Part shown: in pieces, positions 9,001-15,808 of the stretch
Numbering within the stretch: position 1 is the first letter of the stretch
Layout: every line of letters begins with the position of its first letter
Assembly: GCA_050747525.1 (NCBI GenBank)
Contig: JBOGOC010000101.1
Span: 1-40,703 of the forward strand
From: JBOGOC01 sp050747525
GTDB lineage: Bacteria > Acidobacteriota > Polarisedimenticolia > JACPZX01 > DASXTC01
Direction of reading: 5' to 3'
Length of the DNA: 40,703 nt
Position numbers and translations under genes: made by a program
Notes under the pieces: model-generated
What the model was told of the DNA's origin: nothing
Databases searched by the model: none
What the model saw: the letters and a program-made list of their open reading frames with translations, nothing else

Positions 9001-11503
9001 GCCTCAGGCGCTGCGCCTCGCCGCCCGAGAGAGTGTTGACGGGCTGCCCGAGACGCAGGTACCCCAGCCCCACGTCCACCATCGGCTGCAGCCTCTGGGC
9101 GACGGCCGGCAGATCCCCCAGCAGCTCCATCGCCTCGTTGGCGGTCAGGTCCAGGATGCCGTCGATGCCCCGGCCCCTGAACCTCACCTCCAGCACCTCC
9201 TTGCGGTACCGGCGCCCGCGGCATTCCGGGCAGGTGATGAACACGTCGCTCAGGAACTGCATCTCGATCCTCTGGAAGCCTTCTCCCTTGCACGCCTCGC
9301 AGCGCCCCCCGGTGGTGTTGAAGGAGAAGGCCCCCGGGCCGAAGCCTCGCGCGCTCGCTCCCGGCGTGGCCGCATAGAGTGCCCGGATGGGATCGAACGC
9401 CTTCAGGTAGGTGACCGGGTTGGCGCGCGGCGTGCGGCCGATGGGAGACTGGTCCATCAGGATGCAGCCGCCGATCTGCTCCAGCCCACCGATGGAGCGC
9501 ACCACGGGCCGCTCGTGTTCCTCGGGACCGGGTGGGGCCGGGATCGTGTCCTGGTCCTCCGGAGTTGGGCCCCCACCGGCCATCATCTGGATGGACTGGT
9601 GGAGGATGTTCTCCACCAAGGTGCTCTTGCCCGAGCCCGACACCCCCGAGATGCACACCAGCGCGTGCAGCGGGATGTCCAGATCGAGGCCCCGCACGTT
9701 GTGGCAGGTGGCTCCCCGCACGCGCAGTCCCTTTGGGGGATCCACGGGCCTGCGGATCGCGGGCGTGGGAATCCCTTCTCTTCCCGAGAGGTAGCGGCCC
9801 GTGAGGCTCGTGCGGCTGGCCAGCGCCTGCGCGTACGTGCCGTTGAAGAGGATCTCCCCGCCGGCCTCGCCCGCGGCCGGGCCCAGCTCGATGAGACGGT
9901 CGGCGGCCCGCATCACGTCCGGCTCGTGCTCGACCACCACCACGGTGTTCCCCAGCCCGCGCAGCCCCTGCAAGATTGAGATGAGGCGGCGGTTGTCGCG
10001 CGGATGGAGCCCGATGGAGGGCTCGTCCAGCACGTACAGCGTGTTCACGAGCGAGGACCCCAGCGCCGTGGTGAGGTTCACGCGCTGGACCTCCCCGCCC
10101 GACAGCGTGCGCGAGGCGCGATCCAGCGTGAGGTATCCCAGGCCCACGTCCACCAGGTACCGCAGCCTGCCGCGGACCTCGCGCAGCAGGGTCTCGCAGG
10201 CCCGGGCCATCGCTCCGGGCAGCTCCAGCGCCTCGAACAGCGCGGCCGCCTCCGCCACCGGCAGGGCGTACACCTCGGCGATGGTCCTGCCGCCGATCCG
10301 GTACTGGAGGGCCTCGGGCTTCAGGCGCGTCCCCCCGCACGCTACGCACAGCACGTAGCCGCGGTAGCGCGACAGCAGCACGCGGATGTGCATCTTGTAG
10401 GTGCGGCGCTCCAGCCACTCGAAGAACCCGCGCACCCCGTACCACGGCCCGTCCCCCTCCAGGATGAGCCGTCGCTGCTCCTCGCTCAGGCGCGCGAAGG
10501 GGATGTCCATGGGGATGCGCCGCGCGCGGCAGAGCCGGGCCAGGTCGCGTGCCTCCTGCGCGTACGACTCTGTGGTCCAGGGCTTGATGGCCCCTTCGGC
10601 GAGCGTGAGGCGCGGATCGGGGATCACCTTACGCAGGTCGATCTCGATCGACCGCCCGAACCCCTGGCATTGCGGGCAGGCGCCCAGCGGGTTGTTGAAG
10701 GAGAAGAGCGACGGGACCGGGTCGCGGTAGGCGAGATCGCAGCGCGCGCAGTGCCGGCCGGCTGAGAAGCGCAGCACCTCGCCCGACGCGTGGCCGTGCA
10801 CGGCCACGCGGCCACCCCCGTAGGCCATCGCCTGCTCGAGAGAGTCCACGAGGCGCGCGCGCTGAGACGGCTCCCAGCGCAGGCGATCCACCACGATGTC
10901 CACGCTGCCGCCGGCCGCGGTCCCCTCGTCGGCGTCCTCCAGCGCCACCGCGCGTCCGTCGCGCAGCACCCGGGTGAACCCGGCGCGGGCCAGCTCGGGG
11001 CGCAGCTTCTTCCAGCTCCATCCGCGCGGCACCGCGTGGCGGAACGTCACCACCATCGTGGATCCCGCGGGCCACGAGGCGAGCCGCGCGGCCACATGGT
11101 CGGGGGCTTCGGACTGCACCACTTCGCTGCACCCGCGGCAGTGCAGCACCCCCGCGCGGGTGTACAGCAGCTTCATGTGGTCGTTGATCTCGGTCATCGT
11201 CCCGACCGTGGACCGGCTGGAGCGCACCGGGTCGGTCTGATCGATGGCGATGGCGGGCGGGATCCCCTCGATGCGGTCCACGGCGGGGCGGTCCATGCGC
11301 TCGAGGAACTGGCGTGCGTACGTGGAGAACGACTCGATGTAGCGGCGCTGCCCTTCGGCGTACAGGGTGTCGAAGGCCAGGGAGGACTTGCCGGACCCCG
11401 ACACACCGGTGATCACCACCAGCTCGCCGGTGGGGATCTCCAGGTCGAACCCCTTGAGGTTGTTCTGCCGCGCCCCGAAGACGCGGATGGCCGAGGAATT
11501 CAT
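5948..11503 (-). CDS. uvrA: Tandem double-length UvrA (excinuclease ABC subunit A)
   Basis: This 1851-residue protein is two UvrA units in one chain, versus about 940 residues for ordinary UvrA. UvrA is the damage-sensing ATPase of nucleotide excision repair. There are four Walker A motifs (G-S-G-K around 33-40, 620-627, 989-996, 1506-1513), four LSGGE signatures (467, 825, 1356, 1695) and four DEP(S/T)xGLH Walker B regions. Zinc-finger cysteines are intact in both: C252/C255/C276/C279 and C735/C738/C758/C761 in unit 1; C1211/C1214/C1235/C1238 and C1605/C1608/C1628/C1631 in unit 2. Unit 2 lacks about 70 residues in the first zinc-finger region (36 residues between C1238 and C1275, against 106 in unit 1). 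The ATG at 11503 is used; an in-frame TTG at 11509 sits exactly 6 nt after TATACT. The last ~45 residues are a charged tail encoded antisense to the glycosyltransferase gene. Chlamydiae also have double-length UvrA. Confidence 0.95.
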   Translation of the reverse strand: MNSSAIRVFGARQNNLKGFDLEIPTGELVVITGVSGSGKSSLAFDTLYAEGQRRYIESFSTYARQFLERMDRPAVDRIEGIPPAIAIDQTDPVRSSRSTVGTMTEINDHMKLLYTRAGVLHCRGCSEVVQSEAPDHVAARLASWPAGSTMVVTFRHAVPRGWSWKKLRPELARAGFTRVLRDGRAVALEDADEGTAAGGSVDIVVDRLRWEPSQRARLVDSLEQAMAYGGGRVAVHGHASGEVLRFSAGRHCARCDLAYRDPVPSLFSFNNPLGACPQCQGFGRSIEIDLRKVIPDPRLTLAEGAIKPWTTESYAQEARDLARLCRARRIPMDIPFARLSEEQRRLILEGDGPWYGVRGFFEWLERRTYKMHIRVLLSRYRGYVLCVACGGTRLKPEALQYRIGGRTIAEVYALPVAEAAALFEALELPGAMARACETLLREVRGRLRYLVDVGLGYLTLDRASRTLSGGEVQRVNLTTALGSSLVNTLYVLDEPSIGLHPRDNRRLISILQGLRGLGNTVVVVEHEPDVMRAADRLIELGPAAGEAGGEILFNGTYAQALASRTSLTGRYLSGREGIPTPAIRRPVDPPKGLRVRGATCHNVRGLDLDIPLHALVCISGVSGSGKSTLVENILHQSIQMMAGGGPTPEDQDTIPAPPGPEEHERPVVRSIGGLEQIGGCILMDQSPIGRTPRANPVTYLKAFDPIRALYAATPGASARGFGPGAFSFNTTGGRCEACKGEGFQRIEMQFLSDVFITCPECRGRRYRKEVLEVRFRGRGIDGILDLTANEAMELLGDLPAVAQRLQPMVDVGLGYLRLGQPVNTLSGGEAQRLRLAKHLAAGGRGGLLFLFDEPTTGLHARDVGILLSALDRLIRSGNSVVVIEHNLDVLRCADWIVDMGPEAGDQGGRIVAQGTPEQVAEAGRRGESVTGAFLVEALLARPVPPQPATAVAEAAPEMAASIRIVGAREHNLKGIDVEIPRDKLVVVTGLSGSGKSTLAFDVLFAEGQRRYIDTLSAYARQYVRQLHRPDVDLVQGIPPTISIEQRLSRGGRKSTVATVTEIHHYLRLLYARAGIRHCHQCGAAVAAWSVGEMVEDMIRHAAGRLARVFAPVLVNRKGSHRDVLERLRAGGFRMARIDGRFEDLSKVTTLDRYREHSIDVLVGLVEVTARRRRAIEALVDRALEVGQGALYMAPHGAGARDQKFYARERTCLRCRISFPDLDPQQFSFNSRHGACSACAGYGTSDPHGPGEGDEQNGHPAESDEWEGRDSEAPACPACQGTRLRPESRSVKVASTGIGDVTALPVGQALAWVRSLKLSGRSALIGADILREIRPRLEFLESVGLGYLTLDRSVPTLSGGEGQRIRLAAQLGSNLTGVCYILDEPTIGLHPADNDRLLRTLIDLRDRGNTIVVVEHDEETIRAADWLVDLGPGAGRDGGRVVAAGPVGRIVATPDSLTGRCLSSSREGPRRTPRPAGGWLRVVGARQHNLKNIDVDFPLASLTCVTGVSGSGKSTLVRDVLYQAVRRRLNGDARAAGDHRELRGLEAIGRVVEVDQSPIGKTPRSTPASYVGCFDAIRRLFSELPESRARGYTASRFSFNVAGGRCEGCAGQGRVKVEMSFLPDVWVSCDVCGGHRYNPETLEARFKGRSMADVLELTVAEARTVFENVPQVHRFMEIMNDLGLGYLTLGQASPTLSGGEAQRVKLAEELGKPSRVATLYVLDEPTTGLHMADVDRLMAALHRLVDQGQTVVMIEHNLSVIAACDHVIDLGPGGGADGGRVVAAGSPAQIAATSRSRTGACLAAFFEKHASASGGDITGDHPEEEHGQVRRGHEDEKRHGSARRQRRTPSLP

Positions 11504-11515
11504 GGGCAATCAGGC

Positions 11516-11538
11516 AGTATAGCGTCAGGATCGACCTG
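11516..11538 (-). promoter_or_regulatory. uvrA -10 element with adjacent CAGG-N5-CCTG palindrome
   Basis: TATACT (11521-11516, minus strand) lies 12 nt before the uvrA ATG and 6 nt before an in-frame TTG. Immediately upstream, in the -10/-35 spacer, is the inverted repeat CAGG (11526-11529) N5 CCTG (11535-11538). A repressor there would block the polymerase; an SOS/LexA role is a guess, since the site matches no LexA consensus I can name. No good -35 hexamer is seen. Confidence 0.35.
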
Positions 11539-11548
11539 CTTTCGTGTC

Positions 11549-11577
11549 TTTACGGGGCATTTCGCCTCTGCTATCTT
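11549..11577 (+). promoter_or_regulatory. sigma70-like promoter for the HEAT-repeat gene
   Basis: TTTACG (11549-11554), 17-bp spacer, TATCTT (11572-11577). Transcription from about 11584 would give a ~65-nt leader to the ATG at 11649. Confidence 0.45.
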
Positions 11578-11648
11578 CCGCCTCACATGGGAAGGCGCGA
11601 CCAACCTCCCGGCAACCTCTCCCCGCGCGCCTCTGTGACCCCGAGCCG

Positions 11649-13289
11649 ATGAACTCAATACTGTCAACGATTTGCGGCATGTTGAAGGGCTCGCGGCCCG
11701 AGTCGGCCATGGCGGCCGCCCTCGTCCTGTCGGAGCTGGCCCCGAAGGACGCGGGGGTGGTGAAGGCCATCGCCGCGGCCCTTCAAGGGGCGCCCCGCCC
11801 GCTCAAGCTGGCCCTTATGGAGACGCTGGGACGCATCGCGTCGCCGGCTTCCGTCCCCGAGCTGCTCTCCGCTCTGGACGGGGCCGACGAGGAGGTGCGC
11901 GACCGGGCGATTCAGGCCCTGGTGAAAGTCGGCCCGGCAGCCATCAAGCCGATCGCGCGGCAGACACTGGACGCCCCGCCGGCAGCCCGCAGGGCCCTGC
12001 TGGCGGTCCTGGCCCGGGTGAAGACCGCCGAATCGGTGGCCGCGCTCACGTCCCTGGTCCCTTCCGGACATCCCGAGGCCGCGCGCGAGGCGGGGCAATC
12101 GCTGGTGACCCTCTCGCACGCGATGGGGCGCTCCGAGCAGGCTCGGCTGCGCTCGATGGTGGAGAAGCTGCTGAAGACAGCCCCCGACAAGGCCCCGTCC
12201 GGGTCGCTGTCGGCCGCCCTGCTGGTCATGGCGGCCATCGGGGCCCCGGGAGCCGCCCAGGGGATGCTCAAGCTGACCGGCCCCAAGTACCCCGAGGTGG
12301 TGCGCCGCGACGCCCTGCTGGCGATCGCCGCGGTCCTCAAAGGAGGGACGATGCCGGCCGGCGTGCTGGCGGGGATCCTGCCCATCCTCCAGGACGGCCC
12401 CTCCCCCGCGCTGCGCTCCGCGGCGCTGGAAGCGCTCAGCACGGTGCGCCTCCCGGCGGCGGCGATGGAGCCGATGCTCAAGATGCTGGACCACGCCGAC
12501 CCGGCCGCGCGCCGCTTCGCCGCGCGCAAGCTGGCCGAGCCCGGGATGGGTGGCGCCAAGGTGTCCCGGCGCCTGATCTCCCTGCTGCTGGACAGCGACC
12601 CCTCGCTGCGCGACGCGGCCGCCGAGTCGCTGGGACGCCTCCCGGAGGCCGCCGCTCCCCTCGTGGACGAGCTGATGGAGTGCGAGGAGATCCATCGGGC
12701 CTGGGCCATCGCCCACATCCTCAAGCACCACGTGGCGCGTCTGAGGCGGCCGGTGGTGCGCCAGGTGTTCGACCGTGCCGTGGAGGCCCTCGTCACCGAC
12801 AACCGCATCTGGGAGCCCCTGCTCAACGTGGTGCGGCGCCACGATCCCAAGATCGTGTACGAGTGGCTGATGGAGGAATCGGCCCGCTTCAAGAAGGCGC
12901 GCAAGTATGCCGAGGCCGAAGCCTGCCTCATCCCGCTCTCGCGCGGCGATCACTTCGACAGCGAGGCGCGCTACGCGCTCGCGCTGGCCGGCATCCAGGC
13001 CGCGCGCTCGCGCGGCAGCCGGGCCGCCTCGAGCGGGGCCCACGGCCTCGACCTGTTCCGGCAGCTGGTGCGCGATCCGGCCTTCCCGCTCGTGGATCGC
13101 CTGAAGAAGGAGCGCGGCCATCTCGAGAACGACGACCTGTATCAGATCGGCTTCGCCCTGGCCGAAGGGACCCCCGAAGAAAAGGAGGCCGGGGCCGAGC
13201 TGCTGCGGATCGTGGTGGCCCGCTCGGGCGCCTCCAAGCTCGGCCGCTCCGCCAAGAACAAGCTGCGCGTCGAGGGGCTGGGACTCTAA
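11649..13289 (+). CDS. HEAT-repeat protein, unknown role
   Basis: 546 residues from the ATG at 11649 (MNSILSTICG). Longer in-frame starts back to 11544 exist, but they would overlap the promoter region and add low-complexity sequence. The protein has no signal peptide and is built of HEAT/PBS-lyase-like helical repeats from about residue 20 to 350, recognisable by recurrent A(L/V)..L..(L/I)G..A blocks such as MAAALVLSELAPKDAG, LMETLGRIASPASVPELLSAL, VRDRAIQALVKVGPAAI and LRDAAAESLGRLPEAA. The C-terminal part turns TPR-like (FKKARKYAEAEACLIPLSRG). It is probably a cytoplasmic protein-protein scaffold. It is divergent from uvrA and followed, 107 nt later, by an exported protein gene with its own ribosome binding site. 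Confidence 0.75.
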   Translation: MNSILSTICGMLKGSRPESAMAAALVLSELAPKDAGVVKAIAAALQGAPRPLKLALMETLGRIASPASVPELLSALDGADEEVRDRAIQALVKVGPAAIKPIARQTLDAPPAARRALLAVLARVKTAESVAALTSLVPSGHPEAAREAGQSLVTLSHAMGRSEQARLRSMVEKLLKTAPDKAPSGSLSAALLVMAAIGAPGAAQGMLKLTGPKYPEVVRRDALLAIAAVLKGGTMPAGVLAGILPILQDGPSPALRSAALEALSTVRLPAAAMEPMLKMLDHADPAARRFAARKLAEPGMGGAKVSRRLISLLLDSDPSLRDAAAESLGRLPEAAAPLVDELMECEEIHRAWAIAHILKHHVARLRRPVVRQVFDRAVEALVTDNRIWEPLLNVVRRHDPKIVYEWLMEESARFKKARKYAEAEACLIPLSRGDHFDSEARYALALAGIQAARSRGSRAASSGAHGLDLFRQLVRDPAFPLVDRLKKERGHLENDDLYQIGFALAEGTPEEKEAGAELLRIVVARSGASKLGRSAKNKLRVEGLGL

Positions 13290-13396
13290 GTCTCAGGCCG
13301 CCTGGGACGACAGGGACGCCAAAGCCGTCTAACGCCACGGGCGCACCTTGTCGCAGCACACCATATTGGGAGGGCTCCCCGCTCTGGAGGACTCCC

Positions 13397-13888
13397 ATGC
13401 CCGTTCGCCGGACCACCGCCTTGATCGTCACCGCTCTTGCTCTCGTCACTCTCTCATCCCCCGCTCACGCCGTGCTCCGCTCGGCGAAGGGCCCGCTGGT
13501 CAAGCACCAGGTGGCCCGCGTCTCGCTCAAGAACGGGACGATCGCCGTCCGCAGCTATCAGTTCGTGCGCCCCACGCGCGCCATGAAGGTGAACCCCTTC
13601 ACCGCGGGCGGCCCGTATCTCGAGGTGGAGGTGGCCAACGAGGGACAGGACAAGATGGACTTCGCTCTGGTCGTGGCGCTGTTCGATCGCGAAGGGCGTC
13701 TGGTGGGCGCCGGCACCGGGGATCACACGGGGAAGCTGGATGCAGGCCAGGTGAAGAACGTGAAGGTGGTCTTCAAGGACGTCAACCAGGACGCTCACCT
13801 GGCAACCAAGATTCAGATGAGCCTGGAGCTGGTCGATCTCGGCAGCCGCGCCGACGACGACGAAGCGGCACGGGCCGCCGCCGACTAG
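13397..13888 (+). CDS. Exported protein of 163 aa, FxLYD-like fold possible
   Basis: The ATG at 13397 follows GGAGG (13386-13390) at a normal 6-nt spacing. Residues 1-25 are a signal peptide (MPVRRTTALIVTALALVTLS then SPAHA, cleavage after AHA). The mature part is one beta-rich domain with alternating hydrophobics (YLEVEVANEGQDKMDF, ALVVALFDREGRLVGAGTG, AGQVKNVKVVF), the pattern of FxLYD/DUF-type immunoglobulin-like domains in which a charge and a glycine alternate with strands. No catalytic motif is visible. The C-terminus is acidic and Ala-rich (ADDDEAARAAAD). Convergent with the next gene, stops 10 nt apart. Confidence 0.7.
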   Translation: MPVRRTTALIVTALALVTLSSPAHAVLRSAKGPLVKHQVARVSLKNGTIAVRSYQFVRPTRAMKVNPFTAGGPYLEVEVANEGQDKMDFALVVALFDREGRLVGAGTGDHTGKLDAGQVKNVKVVFKDVNQDAHLATKIQMSLELVDLGSRADDDEAARAAAD

Positions 13889-13898
13889 CCGTCCCGCC

Positions 13899-14660
13899 TC
13901 ACTCCGGCAGGCGCTGCAGCGACAGGGATCCGAGAAAGCGCAGGCTGGATCCTCGAACGAACCCGCGCGGCGGGTTCACGCCCGCCTCCGGAGCCATGAC
14001 CGGCTCCACCTCGAACCAGAGCGTGCCGTCCAGGGGCGCCTTCATTCGCTGGCGCAGGCGCAGCTCCGTTCCGGCGTCGAGCGACACGGCGTCGAGCCGG
14101 TAGCTGGTGGTCTGCGTCGTGGAGCGATCGCCGCCGATGCTGTACTCGTCGCGTGTCGTGTTGCTGGAGATGTCGGACAAATCCTGAAGGCGCACCGTCC
14201 CCCCGCTCGGAGAGAAGGCCTCCAGCTTCCCCGACTGCCCCGAATCGATGGGCGGGCAGGCCACCGACGGTGGCGAGGTCTCGAAGCGCAGGTGGATGGT
14301 GTCTCCCAGCCCCACGAACTCGCGCACCGGCACCATCTCCAGCCCGCACGCGCCGAACACCTTCTTCATCTCACCCGCGTAGCCGATCCCTTCGGCCTTG
14401 CGATCCAGCCTCAGCACCTCTTCGCGCGTCTCGAGGTCGGTCCCCACAAGGGCGGACGGCTGTCCCGTCACCAGCTCCTTCAGCTCGATCTTCCGTGACG
14501 GGCCCGATGGGAGCTGCAGCATCCAGCGCCCCGTGATCGGCTTGTCCATGTTCTGGAAGACGCGGAACGAGAGGGGCTTCGCGGGAGCGGCGGCGTTCGG
14601 ATCCGGTGAGCCGGAAGGCGCGGCCGCCTGGGCCAGCACCAGGAACATCGTGGCGATCAT
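13899..14660 (-). CDS. Exported protein of unknown function, 253 aa
   Basis: The ATG at 14660 begins a short signal peptide (MIATMFLVLAQAAAPSG), then a Pro/Ala linker. The body is beta-rich and has no family I recognise. It contains two cysteines around residues 104 and 135 (FGACGLEM, SVACPPID) that could form a disulfide, and a central Ser/Thr-rich stretch (SDISSNTTRDEYSIGGDRSTTQTTSY). No Shine-Dalgarno precedes the start; instead TATAGT ends exactly 6 nt upstream, so the message is likely leaderless. The N-terminus lies 68 nt from ychF, transcribed divergently. The 3' end faces the other exported gene with no room for a terminator. Confidence 0.65.
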   Translation of the reverse strand: MIATMFLVLAQAAAPSGSPDPNAAAPAKPLSFRVFQNMDKPITGRWMLQLPSGPSRKIELKELVTGQPSALVGTDLETREEVLRLDRKAEGIGYAGEMKKVFGACGLEMVPVREFVGLGDTIHLRFETSPPSVACPPIDSGQSGKLEAFSPSGGTVRLQDLSDISSNTTRDEYSIGGDRSTTQTTSYRLDAVSLDAGTELRLRQRMKAPLDGTLWFEVEPVMAPEAGVNPPRGFVRGSSLRFLGSLSLQRLPE

Positions 14661-14666
14661 CCGCGC

Positions 14667-14672
14667 ACTATA
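14667..14672 (-). promoter_or_regulatory. -10 element TATAGT positioned for leaderless transcription
   Basis: TATAGT on the minus strand ends 6 nt before the ATG at 14660, so transcription should start at or within one base of the A of the start codon. No recognisable -35. Confidence 0.5.
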
Positions 14673-14728
14673 GCATCCGCCTCGCTCCGCCCGGCCCTGC
14701 GTGCACGCTGTGTTAGCATGCGCGCCTC

Positions 14729-15808
14729 ATGAAGATCGGATTGTTCGGCCTCCCCCGTGTGGGGAAGACCACCTTGTTCAACCTGCTCACCGGGGGGCAC
14801 GCGGAGACGGCCGCCACGGGGCGCGGGGACCCCAACCTGGGAATCGCGCGCGTCCCCGACGCACGGCTGTCCGCGCTGAGCGGCCTCTTCAAGCCGCGCA
14901 AGACCGTCCAGGCCACCTTCGAGTACATCGACATCGTGGGGCTGCACAAGGGAGACGCGCGCGGCTCGCTCTCGCTCGCCGCGCTCAAGCCCATGGACGC
15001 GCTGGCGCACGTGGTGCGCGCCTTCGAAGACGAGGCCATCGCGCACGAGGAAGGAGCGCTCGATCCCTCGCGCGATTTGGAGACCATGGAGATGGAGCTG
15101 ATCCTGGCCGACCTCGACTCGGCGTCGAAACGCATCGAGCGGCTGAAGACGTCCATCCCCAAGACCAACCGTCCCGAGGAGAAGCGCGAGCTGGCCGTGC
15201 TGGAGAAGGCCGTGGAGGCTCTGGAAGCCGGCCGGCCGCTGCGCGGCGTGGAGTTTCCCGCCGAGGACGGGAAGCTGCTGCGCGGGTTCGCGTTCTACTC
15301 GGCCAAGCCGCTTCTCATCGTGGTGAACCTGGGCGAAGACGACGCGAAGCACGTGATGCACGCCACGGAGCGCTTCAAGCTGGCGGAGGCGGCCGCGCGG
15401 CCGGGGGTGAAGGTGGCGGCGGCCTCGGCCCGCATCGAGGAGGAGATGGCCTCGCTGGAAGGCGGCGAAGCCGACGCCTTCCGCGCCGATCTGGGGATCG
15501 ACGAGCCGGCGCTGGATCGCATCCTGCGCATCTCCTACGACCTTCTGGGCCTCATCTCCTTCTACACCGTGGGAGAGGACGAGTGCCGCGCGTGGCCGGT
15601 GCGCCGCGGCTCCACCGCCTCGCGCGCCGCCGGGACCATCCACAGCGATCTGGAGAAGGGGTTCATCCGGGCCGAGGTGGTCCGCTACGAGGACCTGGTG
15701 GCGTGCCGCACGCTGGCGGCCGCCAAGGAGCGCGGCGTGCTGCGGCTCGAGGGGAAGGAATACCTCGTCGCCGACGGCGACATCATGCACATCCGTTCGG
15801 GTCTCTGA
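14729..15808 (+). CDS. ychF: YchF/OLA1-type ATPase
   Basis: 359 residues, close to the usual ~363 of YchF, a ribosome-associated Obg-related P-loop protein that prefers ATP. The P-loop reads GLPRVGKTT at 7-15 (family usual GLPNVGKST). The G3 region is DIVGLHKGD, and NLGEDD in the middle is the NxxE that replaces NKxD in this family. The central helical insertion (DLETMEMELILADLDSASKRIERLK) is present. The C-terminal ~85 residues form the YchF-specific TGS-like domain (ISFYTVGEDECRAWPVRRGSTASRAAGTIHSDLEKGFIRAEVV). No Shine-Dalgarno is clear before the ATG. The stop overlaps the convergent selA 3' end by 26 nt. Confidence 0.93.
   Translation: MKIGLFGLPRVGKTTLFNLLTGGHAETAATGRGDPNLGIARVPDARLSALSGLFKPRKTVQATFEYIDIVGLHKGDARGSLSLAALKPMDALAHVVRAFEDEAIAHEEGALDPSRDLETMEMELILADLDSASKRIERLKTSIPKTNRPEEKRELAVLEKAVEALEAGRPLRGVEFPAEDGKLLRGFAFYSAKPLLIVVNLGEDDAKHVMHATERFKLAEAAARPGVKVAAASARIEEEMASLEGGEADAFRADLGIDEPALDRILRISYDLLGLISFYTVGEDECRAWPVRRGSTASRAAGTIHSDLEKGFIRAEVVRYEDLVACRTLAAAKERGVLRLEGKEYLVADGDIMHIRSGL

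Noticed and set aside
6890..9979. 1029-codon open frame on the plus strand inside uvrA
   Set aside because: It is antisense to an intact, motif-complete UvrA and its translation is Arg/Gln/His-rich low complexity without any domain; long antisense frames are expected in GC-rich genes.
7743..10445. 900-codon second frame on the uvrA strand
   Set aside because: It has frame-shifted versions of UvrA text rich in Arg/Gly/Pro and no motif; a shadow of the real frame.
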